From CAIWAH01 sp964602595 (GTDB taxonomy: Bacteria > Verrucomicrobiota > Verrucomicrobiia > Limisphaerales > UBA9464): a DNA stretch of 64,000 nt. A program made the translations under genes and the position numbers. The stretch is taken from NCBI GenBank assembly GCA_964602595.1, contig CAZRRO010000019.1, positions 62,001 to 126,000 of the forward strand, read 5' to 3'. Below, one piece after another: positions 28,321 to 36,225 of this stretch (within the stretch, counting starts at the first letter, position 1; each line of letters opens with the position of its first letter). The notes beneath the pieces are model-generated. The model saw only the letters and a program-made list of their open reading frames with translations, was not told where the DNA came from and searched no databases.

Positions 28321-29409
28321 TTACTGGCTCTGGATTCTGCGAAAACGCCGGTCAGAGTCGTTACTCCCATTCCACCAGTTCACCCATTTCCCCGCCTGAA
28401 TCCCCGAACCTACCGGCTGCCATTCCTTCAGGTCCTCCGACTCCAGCAACTGCCCTTCCAACGCCGACGGCCAAGTCAGCTCGACCTGCCCGTTGACCAC
28501 CTGAATGTTCAGCCTGGCCGGATTTCCGAACACCAACGTCACGAACTCCGGATGATCGACGAAGGGATTCCGGTTGTTCTGCAAAAGGAACACCCCTTCG
28601 TTCCGTTGCCGTTCCCGTTCATCTACCGGATCCAGCAGATGCCAGCACAGCAACGTCGTCAGCCTCCCCATGTAGCGGTTGGTTGAAGTCAACAGCGTCA
28701 GCTCATCGGTCAGCTCCAGATCCAGTTCGCCGGCCACATCTCCGGCATACCTTACGTCCATGTAGAGAAGCGCCCGAGCCAGATTTCCCCGCTGATCGGT
28801 CGGTGGCTGCCAAGAATCCCGATCCGTCGAACTGCCCACTGCCTCGACATGGGCCGGATTCGTCAGACTTCCATCCCCGGCCCAAGAGCGGTCGTAGAAC
28901 TTGTTGCCCCGGCTGCTGTTCACGTTGGCATCGCAGGCAAACAGGTGATGGAGGTCGGAATACGCCGGTCCTTCGGAGTCGATCCCGTAGCTATTGGGCC
29001 ACGAATGCTCCCGGTTCCAGCCTGTCGTCTCCCCGAAATTGGATTTCAGGGTGTTGGTGTTCCCGTAGAGCAGCCGCACCCGATTGGTGTTCTGCGAATC
29101 CTCATCCAGAACGGCCAGGGCATCCGAGACGTCGAGCCTCGTGCCGGAGGAATACGGAATGACCTTGTGACCCCGGACAATGACGTGGAGGCGATTCCTT
29201 AGGGGGTGACCAGACAAGCCTTCACAGCCGGCGTAGTAGCCGGGAGGAATCTGGGCGTAGGCGGTGAACCAGAAGAGGAAGGCAAACCAGCGGAACAGCC
29301 AACCAACCCTGCCTTGGCAAACTAACAGGAATGCTCTGACGCGCAGCAACACCGGCCGAATGGAAAGGCCTCTCGGCAACCCAAGCCAAGAATGGATTCG
29401 ATCAATCAA
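28321..29409 (-). CDS. Secreted endonuclease I family nuclease
   Basis: 362 residues (EndA/NucM family). The N-terminus has a hydrophobic export segment (FRWFAFLFWFTAYAQ) followed by the mature enzyme. The catalytic signature WNREHSWPNS and DLHHLFACDANVNSSRGN around residues 135-175 matches the family's His-metal active site. A C-terminal domain with LLESEDLKEWQPVGSG is of the verrucomicrobial type. It should cut DNA outside the cell or in the periplasm. A nuclease that destroys incoming DNA on an element that also disrupts comM is noteworthy, but the link is inference. Confidence 0.88.
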   Translation of the reverse strand: MIDRIHSWLGLPRGLSIRPVLLRVRAFLLVCQGRVGWLFRWFAFLFWFTAYAQIPPGYYAGCEGLSGHPLRNRLHVIVRGHKVIPYSSGTRLDVSDALAVLDEDSQNTNRVRLLYGNTNTLKSNFGETTGWNREHSWPNSYGIDSEGPAYSDLHHLFACDANVNSSRGNKFYDRSWAGDGSLTNPAHVEAVGSSTDRDSWQPPTDQRGNLARALLYMDVRYAGDVAGELDLELTDELTLLTSTNRYMGRLTTLLCWHLLDPVDERERQRNEGVFLLQNNRNPFVDHPEFVTLVFGNPARLNIQVVNGQVELTWPSALEGQLLESEDLKEWQPVGSGIQAGKWVNWWNGSNDSDRRFRRIQSQ

Positions 29410-29576
29410 CTTCGGTGATGCCGTTTGCCAAGGATGATGCCGCTTAGGGTCTTCGAGCCCATGCCGCCGGGCATGGTTCGATTCCGATGCAATGGGACAC
29501 CTGGGGAGGAACGACCTTCACGCCAAAGAGTGGAAGCCGAGGCCCGAGGATAGCCGGTCCGGTGCTCGGCGAGATA

Positions 29577-29617
29577 GGCTGCACGTTTCGGCTGGCCAAA
29601 TCGCGCAATCTGTTATA
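29577..29617. repeat. Repeat copy B (matches 23013-23053)
   Basis: 41 bp, five mismatches to copy A. It lies 74 bp before the gene at 29691 and ends in TTATA, so it may include promoter elements. Confidence 0.6.
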
Positions 29618-29690
29618 TTGCGTCGAAAAGCCAACTGAGCCAAGCAACGGGCAGTCCGAGAATGACCACTCCCGGCGCAGCTCGATAACA

Positions 29691-30314
29691 ATGTTTGGCA
29701 ACATTACAATGGGCACCGAAGACCTCAGAATCGCAGTCAATGCCGCACTATCGGATAAAATCGTCCTCAGTCTTTGGCAGGTTATCCTACTGATTCCCTT
29801 ATGCGGAGCCTCCGCGTATTTCGGAGCATACCTAAAAAAGCGCGGCGAGAATCTTGCGACAAGTGAGGACGTCCGAGAGCTTACCAATGCTGTTAAACAG
29901 ATAGAAACGGCTTACGCTAGGGAAATTGAATCTCATAAGGTTGACCTGCTGAAATCAAAAACAATCTATGAGGAACGCCTCAAGGCGTATTCCAAATTTA
30001 TCGGACTTGTGTATCAGGTTAGACCTGAAATGTCACACCCTGACGCAGACGACGCAGACTTCATGCGCGAGCTCGCTGGCTCGCTAAACAAGATTAGGCT
30101 ACAGTTAAAAGAGTATATTGTAGAGAATGCCGGGATTCTTCCACTAGAGGTTAGGAACTCAGTAATATTGTGTCATTCGGCATGTGAAATCGGCCGTTTT
30201 GATGACTTCAGTGAGGAGACCTATGCTCCGAAACTGTGGAATCGAATGTGGGAGGCTGACGCCAAGTTTAGAAGGCATTTGAACCTTGAAGAAGAGCATA
30301 TCCATAAAGTCTGA
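29691..30314 (+). CDS. Membrane-anchored coiled-coil protein
   Basis: 207 residues from the ATG at 29691. One membrane helix near residues 27-44 (SLWQVILLIPLCGASAYFGA) is followed by KKRGENLATSEDVRELTNAV and a coiled coil to about residue 100, then helices. This layout is common in small uncharacterised bacterial proteins. The gene is visibly more AT-rich than its neighbours, suggesting separate acquisition. After the stop comes CACTAACAAGGACGTAAGGC, which looks like a shrunken attC. Confidence 0.7.
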   Translation: MFGNITMGTEDLRIAVNAALSDKIVLSLWQVILLIPLCGASAYFGAYLKKRGENLATSEDVRELTNAVKQIETAYAREIESHKVDLLKSKTIYEERLKAYSKFIGLVYQVRPEMSHPDADDADFMRELAGSLNKIRLQLKEYIVENAGILPLEVRNSVILCHSACEIGRFDDFSEETYAPKLWNRMWEADAKFRRHLNLEEEHIHKV

Positions 30315-30412
30315 GCACTAACAAGGACGTAAGGCCGCTGCACATTCCATGCATATCGCACTCCAAGACTTGCGATGAGGGTGGCAGCCAGTTCCTTTCT
30401 GAGGCATCGTGC

Positions 30413-30568
30413 ATGGATTCACTTTGTCCAGAGTTCGAGCACATGCTCATCGGCTACGAGCCTTGTCGCCACACGTTCGTCGATGGCCGCTGTTCGAGTT
30501 GTCACTTCAGCGGCTTCGTTTCGGGGTATCGCTGGACACTCGAGAGAGGATCGGAAATGAGCACATAA
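30413..30568 (+). CDS. Small Cys-rich protein
   Basis: 51 codons from an ATG at 30413; the frame is open upstream to 30308, where similarity continues (PCISHSKTCDEGG), but no start codon is obvious. It reads CRHTFVDGRCSSCHFSGF, a zinc-ribbon-like pattern. The stop TAA lies in ACATAACGACC, close to attC ends elsewhere. It is probably a cassette gene. Confidence 0.45.
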   Translation: MDSLCPEFEHMLIGYEPCRHTFVDGRCSSCHFSGFVSGYRWTLERGSEMST

Positions 30569-30735
30569 CGACCTCCTGAGAAACTTCCCGTGGAAGTCAT
30601 TGCGCCTGAACGAGGGTGGGGCCTAGAGCGGCGGCCGGGATTTGGCAGCACACCTTGGTCATCTGAGAGCACCGGTCCCAGCTTCCGTTCCGGGGATGAT
30701 GAAGTAGAGTCGCGCCGTGGATTGGAGACGAGAAA

Positions 30736-31074
30736 ATGGCCAGAGCGCGAAGGCTGACTCCCCAGTGGCGCCGAACGCGAAAAGAGGGAGGAGCTTCGGG
30801 CCATTTGACTATGGATCTGAGCGCAATCGGAATTGCCACCACCTCACAAACGTATGCCCTGCGGATGGAAGGTGACGCGATGGCGGCTGCAGGTATTTGC
30901 GATGGGGACATCGTGATCCTGGAACCAGGAACGCCCAAACGGGGTGACATCGTGGCGGTATACCGTGGACCAGGGGCAGAGTTGACACATTACTCGTCCG
31001 TTGGAGGCGAGACTGCCGTCCCTGAAGAGGCGAACGTCCGAGGTGTGGCCGTGGGTTTGATCCGACGGCTGTGA
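30736..31074 (+). CDS. S24/LexA-like domain lacking catalytic residues
   Basis: 112 residues. A basic N-terminus replaces the usual DNA-binding domain. The S24 signature reads YALRMEGDAM with Ala48 where LexA/UmuD have the nucleophilic Ser, then GICDGDIVILEP. The second-strand Lys position reads LTHYS, so the Lys is missing as well. The protein should keep the fold but not self-cleave. It ends 75 bp before the TPR gene and may be cotranscribed. Confidence 0.75.
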   Translation: MARARRLTPQWRRTRKEGGASGHLTMDLSAIGIATTSQTYALRMEGDAMAAAGICDGDIVILEPGTPKRGDIVAVYRGPGAELTHYSSVGGETAVPEEANVRGVAVGLIRRL

Positions 31075-31148
31075 GGGTATGCGAGGCGAAAGGGAGATTT
31101 CGACTGCACCACGATATCCGTTCGGAAAGAGTTCCGGCCAAGGTTTCC

Positions 31149-31532
31149 ATGACGCTCACTCCTCAAGATCAACACCACCTGCTAGCCGCGGAAGGCTGGC
31201 TGGAACTGGGTGACTGGTTGGCGGCCAACGAAGAGCTGGAGGAAATTGAGGCTCCCTGTCGCGCCCACCCTTCGGTCTTTGCACTGCGGGTTCGGATTTA
31301 CTGCGCGGCGGATAAATGGGAAATCGCCCTGCAAATCGGGGACGTCATCGCCAACGCCTACGCCGACGCCGAGCTGTATCTGGCCATGGCAATCTCCTGC
31401 GCTTCACTGCATCGAGTTGCGGAAGCCAGTGGTTGGTTGGAGCAGGCCCTCAACCTCAATCAAACGCCGGAATTCAGGCTCAAGGCACTGGCTGACCTCC
31501 GATTGACGGAGGCGTGGAAGGCGCAGGCTTGA
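31149..31532 (+). CDS. TPR-like repeat protein
   Basis: 127 residues from the ATG at 31149 (a GTG at 31071, overlapping the S24-like stop, would add 26 residues of poor quality). Helical hairpins of TPR type: LAAEGWLELGDWLAANEELE, then WEIALQIGDVIANAYADAEL and VAEASGWLEQALNLN. It is probably a protein-protein interaction module; no partner is evident. Confidence 0.7.
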   Translation: MTLTPQDQHHLLAAEGWLELGDWLAANEELEEIEAPCRAHPSVFALRVRIYCAADKWEIALQIGDVIANAYADAELYLAMAISCASLHRVAEASGWLEQALNLNQTPEFRLKALADLRLTEAWKAQA

Positions 31533-31544
31533 GCCGTCAATGGC

Positions 31545-31604
31545 CGCCCAAATCCCGCGGCGCATTGACAACCCTCATAGGCGCTGCAGCGCATGATTGG
31601 GCCG
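31545..31604 (-). other. Degenerate attC at the array end
   Basis: Retains GCGCTGCAGCGCATGATT, close to the GCTGAAGCGCATGGTT of the good sites, but the outer boxes read GCCCAAT and ATTTGGGC. It marks the distal end of the array. Confidence 0.5.
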
Positions 31605-31621
31605 CGTTGTGTGTGACTCTC

Positions 31622-31987
31622 TCACTGCTGTAGTAATGCCCGAACTCTCTGTGTGGCGCGAGCCACACTCTTAAGGCTGCCCGCTGTGCCCTCCGCCCAA
31701 CCGTGAATGTGAAGCGAGAGCATACTCATGATGATGTCGTAGCCGCGCGTGCCGACCGCGTATGTGAAGTAGGTCTTGAGTCCGCTCACGCGCACGAAGC
31801 CGCGCTCCGAGCCGCGACCGGGTGCGCCGGGAACGTAGAGCAACTCGACCTCCAGTGTCTCACCGTCAACAGTAGCCTCGAAAGCATCGCGGTCGTCGTC
31901 CTCGGTTTTGCGCCACGTAATTGCGTTGCGGCGCGATGCCTCGTGCAAGCTCTCAAGAAACTCAATCTGTGCTTCGTCGTGTGTCAC
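31622..31987 (-). CDS. Cassette gene, unknown protein
   Basis: 121 residues: helical start (EAQIEFLESLHEASRRNAI), then strand-rich sequence (FEATVDGETLEVELLYVPG) with a C-terminal helix. No family recognised. Last cassette in the array, followed by a degenerate attC. Confidence 0.6.
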   Translation of the reverse strand: MTHDEAQIEFLESLHEASRRNAITWRKTEDDDRDAFEATVDGETLEVELLYVPGAPGRGSERGFVRVSGLKTYFTYAVGTRGYDIIMSMLSLHIHGWAEGTAGSLKSVARATQRVRALLQQ

Positions 31988-32010
31988 AAATGGCTAGAGG
32001 ATGTGAAGCG

Positions 32011-32100
32011 GCCTACCGACCCAAGCTCAGCGACGGCAGCCACGAGGCCCGCCGATTGCAACTGCGATGGTTCGCCGATGTTCGCTCCCGCGCTTGGTTA
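32011..32100 (-). other. attC site cut by the IS5-family element
   Basis: On the minus strand it runs from TAACCAAGCGCG to GGTCGGTAGGC. Its R'' box was GCCTAAC before the insertion; now GCCTAA is on the far side of the IS (33027-33032) and TAAC on this side. R' (GGTAGGC) deviates from GTTAGGC. Confidence 0.7.
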
Positions 32101-33026
32101 GAGCCTGTCTGAGAAGTGATGAATGCTGAGGGATCAGGCCAGTCGACGAAGCATGAGGCGTATCATGGCGACGTAAATGAGCCCTGTGGCGCTGGATTCG
32201 CTCTGCTCGTAGTCCCGGGCGAGTCGCCGGTTTTGAACCAGCCAGGCGAAGGTGCGCTCGACGATCCAACGTTTCGGAAGGACGTGAAATCCCCGCAGGT
32301 CGTCGCAACGCTTGATCACCTCGATCTCCAGTTTGGGACGCTGCTCCCGAACCCAGGCCGCGAAGTCCGGTCCGCAGTAGCCACTGTCCACCCAGATCTT
32401 CCGCAGCCAGGGGAACCATCCCAGCAGGGGCTTCAGCAGGACCTTGGCCCCGGCCCGTTCGGTTTCGTTGGCTGGAACCACGGCCGCGCCAAGGATCATT
32501 CCCAGCGTATCCACCAGGAGAAAACGCTTCCGTCCCTTGGTTCGCTTGCCCGGATCGTAGCCGACGGCACCGCCGTGCGCGTCGGAGCGCACCGTCTGGC
32601 TGTCCAGCGCGGCTGCCGTAGGTCGGCAGCGTTTTCCTTCCGACTCGCGAACCAACGCCCGGAGCCGGTCGTTCAAGCCGCTGAAGATCGGCCCGCGACT
32701 CCAGTGCCGGAAGAAGTGGTAGACCGTCTTCCATGGGGGGAAGTTCCTGGGGAGAAGCCGCCAAGGACAGCCGCTCTTGATCAGGTAGAGGATGGCGTCG
32801 ACCACCGGACGGAGCGGAGTCCGGGGACGTCCCAGTCGGCTCGGTGGCGGCAGCAGTGGCTCGATCAGCCGCCACTGGGCGTCGGTCAAATCGGTCTCGA
32901 AACTGGCGATTTTCATCGCCTGACAGCGCTGCCGCGAGGGATCGACAAAAAGGAGTCGACCCAAGGTCAAGCTCTGCGTTCGCTTTCCTTGCTTTTATGC
33001 TTCACACCGACTTCTCAGACAGGCTC
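32101..33026 (-). mobile_element. IS5-family insertion sequence
   Basis: 926 bp with perfect 17-bp terminal inverted repeats (GAGCCTGTCTGAGAAGT at 32101-32117 and its complement at 33010-33026) and a TTA target duplication (32098-32100, 33027-33029). One transposase gene inside. The ends and 3-bp duplication fit the IS5 family. Confidence 0.93.
32134..32916 (-). CDS. IS5-family transposase
   Basis: 260 residues from MKIASFETDLTDAQW (a TTG at 32970 would add 18). The N-terminal DUF4096-like domain (RLIEPLLPPPSRLGRPRTPL) precedes a DDE domain with TAAALDSQTVRS (first Asp), LGMILGAAVVPANE, WVDSGYCGPDFA (second Asp) and RWIVERTFAWL (Glu). Length and all three acids are normal, so it is probably active. 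Confidence 0.93.
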   Translation of the reverse strand: MKIASFETDLTDAQWRLIEPLLPPPSRLGRPRTPLRPVVDAILYLIKSGCPWRLLPRNFPPWKTVYHFFRHWSRGPIFSGLNDRLRALVRESEGKRCRPTAAALDSQTVRSDAHGGAVGYDPGKRTKGRKRFLLVDTLGMILGAAVVPANETERAGAKVLLKPLLGWFPWLRKIWVDSGYCGPDFAAWVREQRPKLEIEVIKRCDDLRGFHVLPKRWIVERTFAWLVQNRRLARDYEQSESSATGLIYVAMIRLMLRRLA

Positions 33027-33611
33027 TTAGGCTCGTCGATTCTCTTCTGGTTCATTCGGTAAATTGTCGATCTGCAATTTCAGGTATAGTGCGTAACCCC
33101 AAGCAACCGCACACAAACCGAAAAAGCCGACACACAAAATGGCGACTGCCTGATTCGCTCCGACGCTCCACATCCAGACGCCAGCAGCAACAAAAAGAAG
33201 CGATCCTATAAAACCGAGGACGAGCCCGCCTCGACTGTGCCGTTGCGCCAACTGACCATAGAACGAGCGTGGACGCAATCGAACGGGTGCGCGCTGTAAA
33301 CCCCTTAAATCAGGAGCGAACACAATCCAACCAACGCCCCAGAAAGCCAGCATCACGACAACGAGGTAAACGAGAAACCAATACGGCTGGTGGAGAACCT
33401 CTGGACGCACAATGAACAAGAATGGCTGACCGACAATCAACCCTCCAAGCAGTATCCGAAGCATCCATGTCTGCTTCTTGTAAAGTCTCCGCTCTGTATC
33501 GGCATCCGGAATAATAAATGGCCGCGACCAAGGCCCGCCGCGATAGAAAAGCCGCTCGCCGGTGGCGGAAGTCTTGAACGACTGCTCCGCGATGTATGTG
33601 AAGTAGCGCAT
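33027..33611 (-). CDS. Cassette gene, membrane protein
   Basis: 194 residues with four predicted membrane helices (MLRILLGGLIVGQPFLFIV, FLVYLVVVMLAFWGVGWIVF, LVLGFIGSLLFVAAGVWMW and AVAILCVGFFGLCAVAWGYA). No family recognised. Its TAA stop at 33029-33027 is the TTA duplicated by the IS, so the reading frame survived the insertion. Confidence 0.7.
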   Translation of the reverse strand: MRYFTYIAEQSFKTSATGERLFYRGGPWSRPFIIPDADTERRLYKKQTWMLRILLGGLIVGQPFLFIVRPEVLHQPYWFLVYLVVVMLAFWGVGWIVFAPDLRGLQRAPVRLRPRSFYGQLAQRHSRGGLVLGFIGSLLFVAAGVWMWSVGANQAVAILCVGFFGLCAVAWGYALYLKLQIDNLPNEPEENRRA

Positions 33612-33615
33612 ATGA

Positions 33616-33653
33616 GCCTAACGACCCACGTTACGCTGAAGCGCATGGTTAGC
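33616..33653 (-). other. Shortened attC site
   Basis: Keeps both ends (GCTAACCATGCGCTTCAGCG and GGGTCGTTAGGC) but the central part present in other sites is missing, leaving 38 bp. Confidence 0.6.
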
Positions 33654-33741
33654 GAACCAACCGCCGCCGAGGCGGAGCACTGACGTGAAAAGCTGGCTTT
33701 CAACACAGCCTTGCACATCAGGCAGTTGCGTATCCAGCTCT

Positions 33742-34098
33742 TCAGGAGGCCGCGTTGTCTGGTGATAAACTCTCATGCTGCCACTGGATGAATGACTCGG
33801 TCGCCACACTGCGAAAGTCACCGCCAAGATATGCCCGACGAATGACCTCCTCGGCAAGCGGGCAAGAAAGCATGCAGTGCTCAATGGTCCGTGCCTGTGT
33901 GTCCAAAACCTCGGTGCAAAACACTGCCTCCTCGTAACGCAACTGCAAGACCTGCCGGTCGTCCAAGCAAATGCCAAGGAAACCACCCTCGGTGTGAATG
34001 CCTGCAAACACTTGAAGCGCCTGCTCCAGCGAACGCTCAACCGAAGAGTCAGCGTCCACGTCTGCCTGCTTGTAGCTACCGTGGTAAAAGACTCTCAT
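33742..34098 (-). CDS. Cassette gene, unknown protein
   Basis: 118 residues starting MRVFYHGSYKQADVDADSSV. A compact alpha-beta sequence (LQVFAGIHTEGGFLGICLDD) resembling small immunity-like proteins, but no family can be named. 88 bp separate the stop from the shortened attC, longer than for other cassettes. Confidence 0.6.
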   Translation of the reverse strand: MRVFYHGSYKQADVDADSSVERSLEQALQVFAGIHTEGGFLGICLDDRQVLQLRYEEAVFCTEVLDTQARTIEHCMLSCPLAEEVIRRAYLGGDFRSVATESFIQWQHESLSPDNAAS

Positions 34099-34117
34099 GA
34101 GTATGAGCGTGTGTATC

Positions 34118-34138
34118 GGCCTAGCAGTTATTTAGGCC
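34118..34138 (-). other. Minimal attC remnant
   Basis: GGCCTAAATAACTGCTAGGC: the outer boxes only, overlapping the stop TAA of the gene at 34132. It probably results from deletion of the central part. Confidence 0.45.
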
Positions 34139-34563
34139 GCACTTTTCGATGGATAGACGTCAAGCTGGAGTTCAATCCGAGCGCGAGATAGATTGCCCAT
34201 GAGTTCTGGCGTGAAAATCAGTCCGTAGTTCCGAAGACCATACAGGGCCACGAAATAGTTCATGGATCCGCCCGTTTCGAAGTGCTCGGTGAGCTGATCC
34301 CGAAAAGTCAGAACTTGGGAGACCGATTTATGAAGGATGTCCTCGAGTTGCCAGACTTCAGACGAAACCTCCTCAGTAGTAACGCTGGCGCACCAATAGC
34401 TCTCTCTGCGGATTCCTCCGAGCAGAGTGCCCTTTTGCGTCTGCCGTTGCTCTCCGGCGACCCATCCATGGCAACGCTCCATTGAGAGTAGGTCTGAGAG
34501 AAAGGACAAGTCGCGACTTGGGTGGTTCGCTCGCAGCGAAACACTGAACGAGTATGGATGCAT
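34132..34563 (-). CDS. Cassette gene, DUF4279-like protein
   Basis: 143 residues. MHPYSFSVSLRANHPSRDLS followed by WVAGEQRQTQKGTLLGG and YWCASV is the DUF4279 pattern, a small family frequent in integron cassettes and polymorphic-toxin immunity contexts. Function unknown. The stop lies inside the attC remnant. Confidence 0.72.
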   Translation of the reverse strand: MHPYSFSVSLRANHPSRDLSFLSDLLSMERCHGWVAGEQRQTQKGTLLGGIRRESYWCASVTTEEVSSEVWQLEDILHKSVSQVLTFRDQLTEHFETGGSMNYFVALYGLRNYGLIFTPELMGNLSRARIELQLDVYPSKSAA

Positions 34564-34584
34564 GTGCAGAGAGGGATTTGTGCG

Positions 34585-34710
34585 GCCTAACGACCAAACT
34601 CAGCGACCGCCGCCGGAAACGCCCGGTCGGCTGCAACAGTCGCTGACAAATTACCTGAACCGATCGACTTCCCAGCGGGGCGGCGGTTCGCTGCAGCGCT
34701 CTGGTTAGAC
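34585..34710 (-). other. attC site
   Basis: 126 bp, R'' GTCTAAC (overlapping the TAA of the SMI1/KNR4 gene) and R' GTTAGGC. It is the longest site in the array, with extra sequence in the terminal loop. Confidence 0.7.
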
Positions 34711-35178
34711 CACGTCATCGTCATCCTCATCCTCTCTCTTCAATCGGGTCTCAAGAAACTGCTCCAAGTGGCTGGCAAACCAATCACGACCGTCCGTCTC
34801 ATGATCCCAGCGAAAGACATCGCGCTTGTGAATCTGGCCGTCTGCGTGAACGGCGAATGCAAAATGATCTCCGCCAATGTGGTCGCCGAACAAAAGCAAA
34901 TGGTCAAAGGGCATGTAGAGGTCTTTGAACGCAGGTGTCGTCCGAAACTCTCGGTTCTGCTCCTCAAGGTGACTCACTGACCAAATGACACGCGAACCGT
35001 AGTCAGCGGTGAAACCGTCCGCCTCCAGCCAAAACTCTCGCAACTGCGCCGGTATCCGCAGGCCGAGGGACTGCTCAACCGCAAGAATACTCGCCTCAGT
35101 CGCCGGGCGCGCAAACTTGGCGTCGGACGGATATCCCTTCGTGAGCTGCTTCCAAGATGGTGCGTTGTATGGAGGCAT
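34705..35178 (-). CDS. Cassette gene, SMI1/KNR4 family protein
   Basis: 157 residues. ILAVEQSLGLRIPAQLREFW and LEADGF are the hallmark start of the SMI1/KNR4 (SUKH) fold, followed by FDHLLLFGDHIGGDHFAF, and an acidic tail (EDEDDDDVV). SUKH proteins often act as immunity proteins against nuclease toxins; no toxin partner is seen in this array. Confidence 0.82.
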   Translation of the reverse strand: MPPYNAPSWKQLTKGYPSDAKFARPATEASILAVEQSLGLRIPAQLREFWLEADGFTADYGSRVIWSVSHLEEQNREFRTTPAFKDLYMPFDHLLLFGDHIGGDHFAFAVHADGQIHKRDVFRWDHETDGRDWFASHLEQFLETRLKREDEDDDDVV

Positions 35179-35189
35179 GGCGTCGAGTG

Positions 35190-35282
35190 GTCTAACGACC
35201 CAAGCTCAGCGACACGGCCCACGAGACGCGTCGATTGCAACCGTGACGCTCAAGCCGGGTTCGCTGAAGCGCATGGTTAGGC
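35190..35282 (-). other. attC site
   Basis: 93 bp with R'' GCCTAAC and R' GTTAGAC. The internal blocks GCTTCAGCGAACC, CGGTTGCAATCG and GCTGAGCTTGGGTCG match the other sites. Confidence 0.78.
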
Positions 35283-35286
35283 GGCG

Positions 35287-35598
35287 TCATCGTGGTCTGA
35301 ACTCCTCTCCAATCCCGTCAACGAAGAACTCAACGCGTCCACAACGCGGACACACGTAGATGTCGAAGCTCTCGCGATTGACAAACAACTCTCCAAGCTC
35401 GCCCATCAATCCCCACCGTGTGCCTTCGTGGAACTTCTTCGTGCCGACGAAGTCGAGCGTCGTCGGACAACGAGGACAGCGCAACGGGTCTGCCGGTGGC
35501 GAAGATGTTCTGGCTGGTGCGTCGGGTGTGCCGGCGCACTTCCAACACGAGTCGAAACCGTCCTCGTGCTGCTCTCCGCATTTTGTGCATGTCCACAT
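35287..35598 (-). CDS. Cassette gene, double zinc-ribbon protein
   Basis: 103 residues with three Cys pairs: CTKCGEQHEDGFDSCWKC, later CPRCPTTLDFVG and finally CPRCGRVEFFVDG. The N- and C-terminal parts look like zinc ribbons of the DUF2007-neighbour type. Function unknown. Confidence 0.7.
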   Translation of the reverse strand: MWTCTKCGEQHEDGFDSCWKCAGTPDAPARTSSPPADPLRCPRCPTTLDFVGTKKFHEGTRWGLMGELGELFVNRESFDIYVCPRCGRVEFFVDGIGEEFRPR

Positions 35599-35615
35599 AA
35601 ACGTGTAGTCGAGCC

Positions 35616-35707
35616 GCCTAACGACCTAAGCTCAACGACCCGGCACGCGGGACGCGTGGATTGCAACCGGAGCGCGATGGCCGGCTTCGTCGCAGCGCAT
35701 GGTTAGC
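35616..35707 (-). other. attC site
   Basis: 92 bp with R' GTTAGGC and R'' GGCTAAC. Internally nearly the same as the plus-strand attC at 23504-23595, showing both belong to one family of sites. Confidence 0.78.
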
Positions 35708-35712
35708 CAGCA

Positions 35713-36225
35713 TCATGGGTCTCGCCTCACTATCTGTGAAATGTGCTGAGTCAGCAACTGCTCGAACGCCTGCTGCTGCTCGACACTTTGAAAGACTCGC
35801 TTCGGAATCACGGTGAACTGACGCGAGCCGTAGTAAAGAACGTAGGAGTGAGCATCAACCAATGCCCGTGAATACATGCTCCACTGAAGCTGGGAATCAA
35901 TGTGTGCTGTGCGGAAGTGGATGCCCTCCGGTGAAAACGTGAGTGAATACTCGTCGCGGAACTTCGGCTCGCGGCGAAAGACCAACGGCGGGATGACCGT
36001 GAACGCGGCGATAAGCATGAGCGCAAACGCGACTGCAATGACGATACACGCAAGGCCAAGCCAATGCAGACTCGGTAACTGCCAGAGATAAACACCGATG
36101 CCAACGAGAACGACGGTGACGACAATATCGAGACGCAGACGAAGGTGCGAAGCATAGTGCCCTCGTAGTGCCCGAACGTAATCACTCTCCGCGTATCGGA
36201 ACGAAAGATTGATGGTCGAATTCAC
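35713..36225 (-). CDS. Cassette gene, YcxB-like membrane protein
   Basis: 170 residues from a GTG at 36225 (chosen because the similarity begins there). Two adjacent membrane helices (VVTVVLVGIGVYLWQL and LACIVIAVAFALMLIAAF) and a C-terminal domain with YSLTFSPEGIHFRTAH and TVIPKRVFQS, the YcxB-like pattern. First cassette of the array; the word GTTAGCC 17 bp upstream of the start is the cassette boundary. Confidence 0.75.
   Translation of the reverse strand: MNSTINLSFRYAESDYVRALRGHYASHLRLRLDIVVTVVLVGIGVYLWQLPSLHWLGLACIVIAVAFALMLIAAFTVIPPLVFRREPKFRDEYSLTFSPEGIHFRTAHIDSQLQWSMYSRALVDAHSYVLYYGSRQFTVIPKRVFQSVEQQQAFEQLLTQHISQIVRRDP

Noticed and set aside
33618..34040. 140-codon minus-strand ORF
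   Set aside because: Shadow of the cassette gene at 33742 and runs through the attC site.
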